From: Sphingobium sp. EP60837
GTDB lineage: Bacteria; Pseudomonadota; Alphaproteobacteria; Sphingomonadales; Sphingomonadaceae
Assembly (NCBI RefSeq): GCF_001658005.1
Contig: NZ_CP015986.1
Coordinates: 2,109,501-2,173,500, forward strand
Direction: 5' to 3'
Length of the DNA: 64,000 bases
The notes beneath the pieces were generated by a model that did no database searches, was not told the DNA's origin, and saw only the letters and a program-made list of their open reading frames with translations. The first letter of the stretch is position 1. Every line of letters starts with the position of its first letter. Positions 1 through 8,760 of the stretch are shown piece by piece. Position numbers and translations under genes: made by a program.

Positions 1-1
1 A

Positions 2-277
2 ACAAACGGATCTTTAGATTTTCCAAGCATGGCTGTGCGCTGTTATGGCGCTGACACGGACCCATCATGGTGGCACCCCTTTGAGCAAGGCAAACTGGAA
101 GTTCAACGGGCTGATCCATTGGAACGCCAGATTTCCCATTTTGTGGATGTCATTCGAGGCCGTGCCAAACCGCTGGTTTCGGCAAGGGACGGCTATCGCA
201 ACATGCAAGTTGTTGAGGCCATTAGGCATTCAATAGAAAACCGGACGGTCGCGAAAATCGACCATGTGTCAATTTAA
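2..277 (+). CDS. Gfo/Idh/MocA-type oxidoreductase, C-terminal end (partial)
   Basis: The frame is open to the left edge, so this is the last ~91 residues of a gene that starts outside the window. The tail (an HFVDVIRG motif, then SARDGYRNMQVVEAI) is typical of the C-terminal end of NAD(P)-dependent Gfo/Idh/MocA sugar oxidoreductases, where this helix packs against the substrate domain. The catalytic and nucleotide-binding parts are not visible. The next gene starts 16 bases after the stop. Its neighbours, an ATP-grasp enzyme and a sugar aminotransferase, suggest it oxidises or reduces a nucleotide sugar for surface glycan synthesis. The family call is fairly sure; the substrate is unknown. 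Confidence 0.7.
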   Translation, partial: TNGSLDFPSMAVRCYGADTDPSWWHPFEQGKLEVQRADPLERQISHFVDVIRGRAKPLVSARDGYRNMQVVEAIRHSIENRTVAKIDHVSI

Positions 278-293
278 CGTCGGGGATTCCAAA

Positions 294-1445
294 ATGAAAG
301 TCCTCCTTCTGGATGCGGCGTTCGCAGCTGCGCCCATCTATAATTATCTGATCGGGGCAGGGCACGAGGTCTGGGTTATGGGCAACAGAGCCAGCGACCT
401 CCTAGCGCGCAGGGCAGGAAGCCGATGGATTGAGCAGGACTATAGCGATGCCCAAGCGGTCGCACGGCATATTGAGATGCTGGGGATTGGGGCAGTAGTG
501 CCCGGTTGCACCGATGTTTCCATAGAAACTTGCTTGAAGCTGCACATCGGATCAGAATTCCGAGATTCTCCCGAAACTGATGCAGCTTTAGGAAATAAAG
601 CTCTTTTTCGAGCCTTGTGCGAAAAATTGGATCTATCGTCCCCTCGTACGGTCGATCACGCAGCGTTTCCGAGAGCGGGCAAGTTCATTTGCAAACCGAT
701 CGATGCCTTTAGCGGTCGAGGCATCACTGTTTTCGATGGCCAAGACGCTGCCGCATTGGACGATGCCCTCTCGCTTGCCCGCGCGGCCAGCCCTACTGGG
801 GCGGCAATCATTGAAACATTCGCCTCAGGGCAACTCTATAGTTGTAGCTCATTCATCAAGAATCAAATGCCGTCTGATACCTTCTTCGTTCGTGAAGGAA
901 CGTCGGCTCATCCCTTCGCGGTAGATACAAGCTATGTTAGCTACGATCTACCTGCTTCTTGTATAGAGAAAATAGGGGGCGATATTGAGAAGCTTTGCAG
1001 AGCCCTTAATCTAAAGGATGGCTTGCTTCACGTTCAGTTTATATTGTGCGACGAAATGCCGATGATTGTTGAGGTCACGCGCCGCTGCCCAGGCGATCTT
1101 TACCCCTTGCTGATCGAATTCAGTACCGGCTTTGAATATGCGGCCTGCTACGCGGCGGCATTCCTTGGAAGTGAGCACGGAGCCTCCGTGCAAACCCGAC
1201 GCCACATTCTTCGACATACTGTCACGGCCGACCAAGATTCTTATTTCGAAGGCCTTATGTTCACCGATGACGTTCCGATCACTGCCTTCTACCCCCTTGC
1301 TTGCATGGGTGACGCCTTAAAGGAACGGCAAGGGAATCGCGCAGGCATTCTATTTTGCGAAGAGTCGAGTGAAGACCTATTAACATCCTTATACAACCAC
1401 TTCCTGAATAGAGAGAGCTACAAGGTGGCGACACAGTTCAAATAA
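294..1445 (+). CDS. ATP-grasp family ligase
   Basis: A 383-residue protein. The N-terminal MKVLLLDAAF segment resembles the pre-ATP-grasp fold. The middle carries the ATP-grasp nucleotide-binding strand (FICKPIDAFSGRGITVF), and the C-terminal third has the metal-binding strand (PMIVEVTRRCPGDLYPLL, where Glu and Arg fit the Mg-ATP site). Such enzymes activate a carboxylate as acyl phosphate and join it to an amine. I chose ATG 294 over the in-frame ATG 264 because 264 lies inside the upstream gene and the homologous fold begins at MKVLLL. It sits between an oxidoreductase and a DegT aminotransferase, so it probably acylates or aminoacylates an amino sugar. That role is an inference. Confidence 0.75.
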   Translation: MKVLLLDAAFAAAPIYNYLIGAGHEVWVMGNRASDLLARRAGSRWIEQDYSDAQAVARHIEMLGIGAVVPGCTDVSIETCLKLHIGSEFRDSPETDAALGNKALFRALCEKLDLSSPRTVDHAAFPRAGKFICKPIDAFSGRGITVFDGQDAAALDDALSLARAASPTGAAIIETFASGQLYSCSSFIKNQMPSDTFFVREGTSAHPFAVDTSYVSYDLPASCIEKIGGDIEKLCRALNLKDGLLHVQFILCDEMPMIVEVTRRCPGDLYPLLIEFSTGFEYAACYAAAFLGSEHGASVQTRRHILRHTVTADQDSYFEGLMFTDDVPITAFYPLACMGDALKERQGNRAGILFCEESSEDLLTSLYNHFLNRESYKVATQFK

Positions 1446-1512
1446 AGATGATAAATTTAGGTCAATAGCATTTGCTAGAGTTTATTGGCATTCTAAAGAT
1501 TGAGGATTAACT

Positions 1513-2649
1513 GTGTCAAGACCTCTGTATGTCACGCGTCCACTACTGCCCGACCTGGCTTCTGTTCAGTCTATGCTCGCGGAGATCTGGAAGACGGGCA
1601 TCCTTACCAACGGCGGACCGATGCATGAGAAGCTGGAACGGGAGATGGAGGCCTATCTTTCCGTGCCCAATGCCATGTTGTTTAACAACGGCACCATCGC
1701 TTTGCTCGTCGCTTTGAAGATGATGGACCTCCCCCCCGGCAGTGAAGTTATCACCACACCGCTAACATTTGCTGCGACCGCTCATGCGATCGCATGGAAT
1801 GGCTTGGTGCCGGTCTTCGCCGACGTTGATCCTGACACTCTAACTATTGACCCTGCGTCCATAGAAAAGGCTGTCACGCGTAAGACCTCAGCTATTTTGG
1901 CTGTTCACGTATATGGCACCATATGTGATGTTATTGGCATTCAGGCTGTTGCTGATCGATATGACCTGCGCGTTATATACGACGCTGCGCACGTTTTTGG
2001 CGCAACGATGCATGGCCGCTCGATCGGGTCATTCGGAGATGCCTCAGTATTTTCTTTTCATGCCACGAAGCTGTTTAACACGTTGGAAGGTGGCCTTATA
2101 ACGACACCTCGGCAGGAAGACCGGCAGGTTATATATAATTTGCGGAATTTCGGTATTAAAAGCGAAGAGGAAGTCGTTTCCATTGGTATCAATGGAAAAA
2201 TGAATGAGGTTCAAGCCGCGATTGGCCTGTTAAATATTCCCCTTGTAGAGGAGGAACGCCGACGTAGGTCGATTCTTCGGGAAAAATATTTTAGTATTTT
2301 TCGAAGCATTCCTGGAATAACGTTACCTATTAAACAGAAGGGAGTGATCAACTCTGAACAATATTTTCATATCGTGATTGATCCGGCAGCTTTCGGTAAA
2401 TCGCGCGATGAAATTTACGATAATCTCAAGAAACGTGGAATTTTTGCTCGGAAATATTTTCATCCTATTTGCACTGACTTTGAGCCCTATAAGGATTTTC
2501 CGATTTTCTCTTCTCTCGAACGCCCGTGGGCCGAAATAGTGAAGTCCCAAGTGCTATGCTTGCCTTTTCATAGCGGCGTCGAAGATGAGGATATTCTTGA
2601 TATTGCAGAGGAGTTTGGCTTATCCGTAGCCGAAGTCGCGCAACACTAG
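1513..2649 (+). CDS. DegT/DnrJ/EryC1/StrS-family PLP sugar aminotransferase
   Basis: A 378-residue PLP-dependent enzyme of the family that transaminates keto groups on nucleotide sugars. The N-terminal GGPMHEKLEREMEAYL segment, the cofactor region VIYDAAHVFGA (Asp157 for the pyridine nitrogen) and SFHATKLFNTLEGG with the Schiff-base Lys186 are all visible. Its full length matches the family (360-400). The start is GTG at 1513, preceded by TGAGGA eight bases upstream. It follows the ATP-grasp gene after 67 bases and is the last intact gene before the transposon-rich block, whose first element begins 15 bases after the stop. It probably supplies an amino sugar for the surface glycan. The exact sugar is unknown. 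Confidence 0.88.
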   Translation: MSRPLYVTRPLLPDLASVQSMLAEIWKTGILTNGGPMHEKLEREMEAYLSVPNAMLFNNGTIALLVALKMMDLPPGSEVITTPLTFAATAHAIAWNGLVPVFADVDPDTLTIDPASIEKAVTRKTSAILAVHVYGTICDVIGIQAVADRYDLRVIYDAAHVFGATMHGRSIGSFGDASVFSFHATKLFNTLEGGLITTPRQEDRQVIYNLRNFGIKSEEEVVSIGINGKMNEVQAAIGLLNIPLVEEERRRRSILREKYFSIFRSIPGITLPIKQKGVINSEQYFHIVIDPAAFGKSRDEIYDNLKKRGIFARKYFHPICTDFEPYKDFPIFSSLERPWAEIVKSQVLCLPFHSGVEDEDILDIAEEFGLSVAEVAQH

Positions 2650-2663
2650 AGTATCCGTGATGA

Positions 2664-3272
2664 TCAAGCTGGAGATTGCGTCCAGCATCGATCGGCTTTG
2701 AGCAGGGCATTCGCGGTGACGACGAGCTTTCGCATGACGGCGGTGATGGCGATCTTGGCGGGCTTCCGAGCAGTAACGAGCTGCTGATATTTTGCCTTGA
2801 GATCGGGATTGTACCGGGCGGCGACGAGGGCCGGCATATAGAGAGCCAGCGCGGTGCGATCGCGCACGAGGCCGTCTCGGGCATTGATGAGCTCCGCCAT
2901 CTGCGCCTGCTGTGCGCTTCGAGCGGGTCTGACCGGCGGCTGCAAGGTGGCCGCCATACGGGCCAGCAACATGGCATCGATGCGATCGGTCTTGGCCAGA
3001 GTGCCAGTCGCCTGGGCGAAGCGCCGGGCGCGCTCCGGGTTGAGCTTCACGCAGGGCCAGTCGGCCAGAGCCGCCTCCAGCGCCCGATGGTAGGTTGCGG
3101 TTGCCTCATAGGCGATCCGCTCGACCGGCCATTGTCGCAGCCAGGCGATCAGCGCCTTGTGGCCCTTGGCGGTGTTGGCGAACTGGCGCTCGGCGCCGGC
3201 AGGGTGGACATGGCAGTCGAGGCTCGCTTTGGAGATGTCGATGCCGATCGTCTGTGGTAGATTGTCGCTCAT
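2664..3272 (-). pseudogene. IS110-family transposase with internal deletion
   Basis: The N-terminal half is a good IS110 DEDD domain (TIGIDISKASLDCHVHP at the start, LAKTDRIDAMLLARM near residue 105). The last ~55 residues (YMPALVAARYNPDLKAKY, then AITAVMRKLVVTANALL) are the usual C-terminal end of the same family. Between DGLVRDRTA and LALYMPAL roughly 120 residues of the usual ~320 are missing, including the IPGIGP-type helix region of Transposase_20. The joint is in frame, so the product is 202 residues. The start chosen is ATG at 3272, with GGAAAAG just before it; the frame extends slightly upstream. It is almost certainly inactive. Confidence 0.85.
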
Positions 3273-3480
3273 CTTTTCCGCTGTCCCATGCTTGTCATCC
3301 GGGTCCAAAACCCCGGTATCCGTTCGGGCCCGATGGAAAAGAAAGGGGCGATCCTACTCTAACCCGGTCCCACAACGACCGGCGCTTTCACGATCCGTCC
3401 CCTTCCGCCCGGGCCGGGGTGGCCACCCCGGCCCGGGCAATCCAGCATGACCCAAACGGACCGCAATGTCATAAGACAAG
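3273..3480 (-). ncRNA. IS110 left-end non-coding region, possible bridge-RNA locus
   Basis: This is the untranslated stretch upstream of the IS110 transposase start. IS110-group elements are known to transcribe a structured bridge RNA from their left-end non-coding region. The stretch is GC-rich, contains a perfect 32-base palindrome at 3407-3438, and has the right size and position. No RNA was folded and no homologue was compared, so this is a positional inference. Confidence 0.25.
3407..3438. repeat. Perfect 32-bp palindrome
   Basis: The arm GCCCGGGCCGGGGTGG is followed directly by its reverse complement, with no mismatch. It would form a very stable cruciform or hairpin. It lies in the non-coding region upstream of the IS110 transposase. 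Confidence 0.9.
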
Positions 3481-3569
3481 CGGTTTTCGACCGTTTTGAA
3501 TCGATGAGGGATTTCCCTCGGGTCTGATTTGTGATTCAGAATCTGTGCTGGTGAAGGAGGCCGGCATGG

Positions 3570-4098
3570 ATGGGTCACCCTCTCTCGATGGATTTGCGCA
3601 CGCGGCTTCTGGCGGCGATTGATGGCGGACTGAGTTGCCGAGGAGCGGCGGCGCGCTTTGGGGTTGCGCCATCGACAGCCATTCGCTGGCAGGCGCAGCG
3701 TCTGGAAACCGGCGGCTTCGGTCCCAAGCCGCAAGGCGGCGACATGCGATCCCGCCGAGTGGAGGAGCGAGCGGCCGACATTTTGGCGTTGTGGGAGGCG
3801 CGCAAGGACATCTCGCTCGAAGAACTGCGCATTGCCTTGGCCGAAGCGGGCCTGACGGTGTCGGTTGCCGGACTGCACCGCTTCTTCGCGCGGCGGGGCA
3901 TGACGCGCAAAAAAAGAGACTGGGATGCCATCGAGCAAGACCGCCCCGACGTCCTGAGGCAGCGCCACTACTGGTTCGAGAACCAGGTCGATCTGGAGCC
4001 GGAACGCCTGGTGTTTATCGACGAGACGTGGACCGCCACCAACATGACCCGCAGCCACGGCCGTTGTGCCAGAGGCGAGCGGTTGCGGATGGGATACC
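3570..4098 (+). pseudogene. IS630-family transposase, truncated N-terminal part
   Basis: The protein begins with an IS630-type helix-turn-helix (MDLRTRLLAAIDGGLS, then RGAAARFGVAPSTAIRW). It continues through the linker (ISLEELRIALAEAGLTVS) to the first catalytic Asp strand (RLVFIDETWTATNMTR). After GERLRMG the family sequence stops abruptly and the DNA changes to an IS3 orfA end in another frame, so the rest of the DDE domain is missing. It is non-functional. The fused frame runs on to 4196 without meaning. Confidence 0.85.
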
Positions 4099-4160
4099 CA
4101 CATGGCCGAGGCGATGCTCGACAACGTGGTGCTGAAGGATCTGGCATCAAAAAATGTATG
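4099..4160 (+). pseudogene. IS3-family orfA, C-terminal fragment
   Basis: The reading MAEAMLDNVVLKDLASKNV followed by TGA matches the end of IS3-family orfA proteins (AEAMLDNAVLKDLL-type). It is fused on the left to the broken IS630 gene and cut on the right by the nested IS1111-type element. The matching orfB resumes at 5124 on the same strand. It is short, but the motif is characteristic. Confidence 0.6.
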
Positions 4161-4172
4161 ACCCGCCCTGTC

Positions 4173-4390
4173 CCTGCAAGGGCTGATTGGTGGTGACGGT
4201 GCCAGTCTGCACAAATGTATCCGGCCTCTCGCGAATGGACCGCTGTTGCGGCCAGGCCTTGATGAGATCCGCACGTGTCGTTCCCGAATAAATGGTCCGG
4301 ACTGCCCGCTTTTTTGACGGGGCTTACGACGCGCTGGTCAACTGTTTCGTCATCACGCTCTCGAACCTTGCAGTCTGTCGGCGGCTTGGA
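4173..4390 (-). other. Non-coding right end of the IS1111-type element
   Basis: About 218 bases lie between the transposase stop and the inverted repeat at 4158-4172. In IS1111-group members the bridge-RNA region lies downstream of the transposase, which is this position. I see no convincing protein here. RNA structure was not tested. Confidence 0.3.
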
Positions 4391-5116
4391 TCAGCTGAAA
4401 GCTGGATCGCTCCGCGCGTAGCTGGCGCCAGGCTTGGTCAGGACCACCCAGAGAATGCGAGCGATCTTGGCCGCCAGCGCGACAGTGACCTTGTTCTTGT
4501 GCATGCGGCTTTCCAAACCGTTCAGCCACGGCCCGAGGCGGTCGCGGCTACGGTCGAAATGGGTGACGCAGGATCGCGCACCGTGGATCAGCATACGCCG
4601 CAGATATTTGTTTCCGCGCTTGCTGATGCCCAGCAGCTTTGTCTTGCCGCCCGTCGAATACTCGCGCGGGACCAAACCCAGCCAAGCGGCCAGATCGCGC
4701 GCCTTCCGGAACTGCCGGCCGGTTCCGGCTGCGGCCAGCAACGCGGTCGCGGCGAGTGGCCCGACGCCGGGAATGGTCATCAGCCGCCGCGCGGTATCAC
4801 TACGGGCCGCAATGGCCTCGATCTCGCGGTTCATCGTCGCTATCCGCTGCTCCAGTTCGGTCAGTTCCCCGAAAATCTCGGTCAGAATGCACCGCATGGC
4901 GGCGGACAGCTCGTTGGCATCGTCTGCGAGTATCTTCGGCATATCGGCCCTGAACTTTCCAGCGCCTTGGTGGATAGCAATGCCGTATTCCAGGCAGAAA
5001 GCGCGCATCTGGCTGATCAATCGCGTCCGGTGCGCGATCATCCGGTCTCGGACGCGATGAAGTGCTTGAAGGTCGATTTGCTCCCAGAGTGTGAGCGGGA
5101 AGACAGGGCGGGTCAT
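4391..5116 (-). pseudogene. IS1111-type (IS110-family) transposase lacking N-terminal domain
   Basis: A 241-residue frame holding only the second half of an IS110-family transposase: the linker LQALHRVRDRMIAHRTRLIS, the coiled region, and Transposase_20 with TIPGVGPLAATALLAAAG, LAAWLGLVPREYSTGGK and KRGNKYLRRMLIHGAR. The N-terminal DEDD catalytic domain (about 110 residues) is absent. The first codons (MTRPVF) read straight through the terminal inverted repeat, so the deletion reached the element's end. It cannot be catalytically complete. Confidence 0.8.
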
Positions 5117-5123
5117 CTCATTA

Positions 5124-5745
5124 ATGGTGTCGCCCGGCGCTAAGCGGGATGCCGTTGCCCATGCCCGTGAGCATCACGGGCTGAGCGAGCGTCGGGCGTG
5201 CAATCCGTGGGCGTGAGCCGGCGGGTGATCCGGTATCGGTCCTTGCGGCTGGACGACGGTCCGCTGCGGCAGCGGCTGCGCGAGCTGGCGGCGGAGCGCC
5301 GCCGGTTCGGCTATCGGCGCCTAGTATGCTGGCGCGGGAAGGCATGAGCCCCAACGACAAGAAGCTGCTGCGGATATATCGCGAGGAGAACCTGCGGGTT
5401 CGCCGCCGCGGCGGACGCAAGCGGGCCCTGGGCACGCGGGCACCGATGGTGCTGCTGGACGGGCCGAACCAGCGCTGGTCGCTGGACTTCGTTTCCGACG
5501 CCCTGACGTGCAGCCGGGGTTCCGCATCCTGTGCGTGGTCGACGGTTACACGCGGGAATGCCTGGCGCTGGTGGCGGACACGTCGCTGTCGGGCATGCGG
5601 GTCGCCCGGGAGTTGACGCGGTTGATCGGGATGCGCGGCAAGCCGCACACTGTGGTCAGCGACAATGGCACCGAACTGACCTCATCGGCCATGCTGCGCT
5701 GGTCGCAGGAGCGGCGAGTCGAGTGGCATTATATCGCGCCGGGCA
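5124..5745 (+). pseudogene. IS3-family orfB transposase, frameshifted and truncated
   Basis: It starts at ATG 5124 (MVSPGAKRDAVAHAREHHG) and runs through the HTH_21-like region (SERRACN, then VSRRVIRYRS), MLAREGMSPNDKKLLRIYRE and the rve integrase domain (NQRWSLDFVSDALT, then VVDGYTRECLALVADTSLSG and TVVSDNGTELTSSAMLRW). It changes frame at about 5205, 5325 and 5510. Family similarity ends after VEWHYIAPG, where IS21 sequence begins, so the third catalytic residue (Glu) and the C-terminal end are lost. It is a dead gene. Confidence 0.85.
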
Positions 5746-5858
5746 ATGTATTTACGGACGGTTTTCCGGTCGATGCCGACCTGGCGGGCGATAGCCGCCA
5801 CCTTGAGGCCTTGGCGATGTAAATCCAGGATCATTATCAGATCTCCAAGCTTCTTCAT
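5746..5858 (-). pseudogene. IS21-family istA, N-terminal fragment
   Basis: Read on the minus strand from ATG at 5858, the product starts MKKLGDLIMILDLHRQGLK and continues VAAIARQVGIDRKTVRKYIA. This is the N-terminal helix-turn-helix of IS21 istA transposases. About 38 residues survive before the sequence joins the IS3 orfB remnant. The rest of istA and all of istB are absent. Confidence 0.7.
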
Positions 5859-5901
5859 CGTGGCGTGCCTCCCGTAGGAGGATCATGCCCGATTTTTCGC
5901 T

Positions 5902-5939
5902 TTGGCCCTTGTCCGGGGCTCGCCCCGGACAAGGGCCAA
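5902..5939. repeat. 17-bp inverted repeat with 4-base loop
   Basis: TTGGCCCTTGTCCGGGG, loop CTCG, then the exact complement. It lies just upstream of the istA fragment start. It could be an IS-end hairpin or a dispersed palindromic element. No T-run follows, so it is not a clear terminator. Confidence 0.75.
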
Positions 5940-5993
5940 TCAGAAGAAGTGGGGAATTTTCAAATGTCCGTTCTGGGGTATTTTACTCCGCCA

Positions 5994-6524
5994 TCAACAG
6001 CTCGGCTGCAAAGCCCCCGTTTTGAAGTCCTCCATCGCAGATTCATTCTGCGCATGGTGACGCGGGCGCGCTGTCAGTTTGACATAGCCCAGCTTCTTCA
6101 ACTCCCGTCCCACGGTCGTCTCGGTCAAGGACACCCCGAACTCATCATGGAGCCAACGCGCCAGGTCGATCAACCGCCAGCGCACAACCCCATGGATCGC
6201 CGGGATCGGCCCGCTTTCAACGATGTCTGCGAGAGCCTGGCGCTGGGCATCATTCAATAAGGAGGGCTTGCCCGGCGCCTTCCCGTCGAGGAGCCCGTCT
6301 GGACCACGGGCATTAAACCGCACGACCCAGTCCCGCACGATCTGCAACGTCACCCCGCTGATACGCGCCGCATCGCGGCGGCTCCCACCATAATAAATCT
6401 CCGCCAATGCCAGCAGCCGACGACCCTGGTTCGCGCTCTTCGTCGCGCGCGCCAGTAGCCTCAAACCCGCCGCGTCAAAGTCATCCCGCAATCCGATCGC
6501 TACACCCATGGACATGCCCTCCAA
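5994..6524 (-). pseudogene. IS630-family transposase, N-terminal half
   Basis: The protein has the IS630 winged helix-turn-helix (RLLALAEIYYGGSRRDAARI, then SGVTLQIVRDWVVRFNARGP), the conserved GLLDGKAPGKPSLLNDAQRQ linker and LARWLHDEFGVSLTETTVGR with LKKLGYVKLTARPRHHAQ. After AMEDFK, where the DDE domain should begin, the frame ends within a few codons. Only the DNA-binding half remains (176 residues, against ~340 for the family). Its upstream end near 6590 (GGGAATCCCC) may be the element terminus. Confidence 0.85.
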
Positions 6525-6597
6525 CCGGCACCCATAGAGTCAGAGTTTCGTCGTTTTGGGAATCCCCCTCGTGAGTCAGTATCATGAGAGGCTGGTA

Positions 6598-8760
6598 TTA
6601 CGCTCCAGGCAGGATTTCATATTTCTTCTTCATAAGGTTTTCTATTCTAGCCACATAATCATCGAAATTATAGAGCTCATCCCATTTAGAACGTAGAGCA
6701 GTATTAAGCGCTGTGTATCGATTAGGGTCAGTTTCCAACCTGCGAATTGTGGGAACAATTTGATCGATCATTTCCCGATCAGTCGAAAAGAAGTTATCGA
6801 ATTTCTTATAGGATTGATCAGGAAAAAATTCGTCGGTGTACAACGCCAAACCAATACCGCCTTGATAAATTGGTTGCGCTACATACCCGTCAAATCCCTC
6901 ACCGAAAGAGACCGAAAAGCGGCATCGTGTAGCCAGATCCATGTACGTGTCAAACGTTATGTCACGAATTTCTATCAATTCATAATCGCCCATCTTATTT
7001 AGGCGCTCTAGAACCTCTTGCTTATAAGGCGCATCGTCCAAGGAGTAGATGATAATATCCTCCTTTTCTCCAAAATTCGATGCCGGATATTGTCTAAGGT
7101 CCGTATAAGCTGGCAAAAGTAAGCTGGGAAGATCGTAACGATCTGCCCATTCCTGTCCAAAAAAGGCATGGTGGGATATTGATTGCCCTATGCTGTCGCT
7201 GATACGCCTCAGGTCTCGGAACTTATCCGCCTCCGGCATCAACCTCGTATTTTGATTCAAGATGTTCACGTGCAGATGGTCGCGATATAAAAGATATCGT
7301 AACATTTCAGGCGACAAGTTTCGCACGAATTCCACGGTCGCATACTCAGGAATATGAATTTGAAGTTCAGACACCTCAGTGAACAACATCAGTTGCTCGA
7401 AACGCAGAATCGTTTCGCTATTTTGGAATGAGCTATTCCGTAGATAAGTCGATCCTTGCCGATTGGGGCGAGTCATAACCACTACATCATATCCATGCTT
7501 CCTACGCATTTTTCGGGCTTGATTGGCAATGGAAAACATGGAGTATATACCACCGCTCATAGCATCATGCTCGGGCACAACAAATACTGCGAGCTTGCGG
7601 GTATCAAGGATTTGCATTGGAACCATTAAATCTTGGGCTCGCTGCAAAACGAAATCCGGCTCTAATGAAGGCACATTCTTACCAGTCCTTCTCCAAATTT
7701 CATTGATTTTTTCGTCAAATAGACCAAGCGAACGCTGCTCTTTTTGCCCAACATTCGCATAATGCACCAGCGGATCGAGGCCGACGGCTTCCACTTCCGG
7801 ATGTCGAAGATAATATTCGCGTACGCTGAACTCCGGATTTGGATTACGGAATTCACGTCGACCATGCAGGAGGTAATGCGTATACGGATCAACCTTCTGA
7901 AAATCTATGTCCTTATTCTTTTTAGAATAAAAATGATCATCAAAAAAGGACCGAGCGATCATAATAGGCTTGGTCATTATGGCATCAAATTTTGAGCCAT
8001 ATTTGAGAAATGCACTTTGCCCTTCACTTATACGTGCCTTCGTTCGGGCACGAACCCAATAAAAAGATTTATCTTCCTCGGTAAACTGAGAGTTTATTTC
8101 ATTATTCTCTTCGGGCTGTTCGTATATTTTTGCATCACACAGAAAAACATAAGGCGCGAACTCACCGCCGCGCTGTCCCCGGCCTTCATAAGCAATAGAC
8201 ACTCGAGTTGATATGTTCCGTGAATTCGCCGGTGCCAGCAACGCTACTTTTTGATATTTATTTGTAGAAGTGCCGCCGAGAAAGTCAGGGTGGAACTCAA
8301 CAAAGTGGCGCGTTGTCGCTCCGGTATCGAGATCTTCAAATTCTACATGAAGCGTTGCCTTGGCTCTATGAGTGGCGATGAAGGCTTCAAAGACAACTGG
8401 GTGAGAGGCATCCTGTACAATCAATGGTTCATTAAAAATGATTTGAAATGTAGGCTCAGCATAAAGCGCAATTTGAAGCGTGACAAGATCGGAGACGCAC
8501 CAGTCGGTTAAATGATTTACTGAAATATTGCAGAATCCATCTTCCTGGAATATCTTTTCTTCTTTTGCGAGACTAAAGTTTAGGGGGTTTCCAAACAGCA
8601 CATGCTTGTAATTTGATAATGTTACAGGCTCAAAAATGACCTCATCGACTTCCGTCACGAGGTACAAATCGGTCAGCTTTGGTCGATCAAAAAAACTGAC
8701 ATAGATTGTATCTTGTGACGTTACAACTGAACGCAAATTCTCAATTGAGTATCGGTGCAT
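6598..8760 (-). CDS. Large glycosyltransferase with tandem DPxxHY repeats (WsaF-like)
   Basis: A 720-residue soluble protein. Residues 1-240 match no family I know. Residues about 290-360 hold two or three copies of a motif found in many surface-polysaccharide enzymes: VDPYTHYLLHGRREFRNPNP, then FSVREYYLRHPEVEAVG and LDPLVHYANVGQKEQRS. Residues about 395-715 look like a GT-B rhamnosyltransferase of the WsaF type (VFVVPEHDAMSGGIYSMFSI at the start; RCRFSVSFGEGFDGYVAQP near the donor site). It probably transfers a deoxyhexose to a cell-surface glycan. The gene is intact, visibly AT-richer than its surroundings and flanked on both sides by broken transposases, which suggests horizontal transfer. 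Its AT-rich upstream region (8761-8957) probably holds its promoter. Confidence 0.7.
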   Translation of the reverse strand: MHRYSIENLRSVVTSQDTIYVSFFDRPKLTDLYLVTEVDEVIFEPVTLSNYKHVLFGNPLNFSLAKEEKIFQEDGFCNISVNHLTDWCVSDLVTLQIALYAEPTFQIIFNEPLIVQDASHPVVFEAFIATHRAKATLHVEFEDLDTGATTRHFVEFHPDFLGGTSTNKYQKVALLAPANSRNISTRVSIAYEGRGQRGGEFAPYVFLCDAKIYEQPEENNEINSQFTEEDKSFYWVRARTKARISEGQSAFLKYGSKFDAIMTKPIMIARSFFDDHFYSKKNKDIDFQKVDPYTHYLLHGRREFRNPNPEFSVREYYLRHPEVEAVGLDPLVHYANVGQKEQRSLGLFDEKINEIWRRTGKNVPSLEPDFVLQRAQDLMVPMQILDTRKLAVFVVPEHDAMSGGIYSMFSIANQARKMRRKHGYDVVVMTRPNRQGSTYLRNSSFQNSETILRFEQLMLFTEVSELQIHIPEYATVEFVRNLSPEMLRYLLYRDHLHVNILNQNTRLMPEADKFRDLRRISDSIGQSISHHAFFGQEWADRYDLPSLLLPAYTDLRQYPASNFGEKEDIIIYSLDDAPYKQEVLERLNKMGDYELIEIRDITFDTYMDLATRCRFSVSFGEGFDGYVAQPIYQGGIGLALYTDEFFPDQSYKKFDNFFSTDREMIDQIVPTIRRLETDPNRYTALNTALRSKWDELYNFDDYVARIENLMKKKYEILPGA

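Larger units (their letters stand above)
4158..5116 (-). mobile_element. Minimal IS1111-type (IS110 family) element nested in IS3
   Basis: A 959-bp insertion bounded by a 15-base inverted repeat: ATGACCCGCCCTGTC at 4158-4172 and its reverse complement at 5102-5116. Removing it joins IS3 orfA to orfB (4157 to 5117), which shows where it entered. IS1111-group elements carry such short inverted repeats near their ends. It is much shorter than a normal ~1.3-1.5 kb member and has lost the 5' part of its transposase. Confidence 0.75.

Noticed and set aside
3354..4274. Long minus-strand open frame opposite the IS630 remnant
   Set aside because: It is antisense to a recognisable transposase and has no family pattern.
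4292..5143. 283-codon plus-strand frame
   Set aside because: It runs antisense to the IS1111-type transposase, whose motifs are clear on the other strand.
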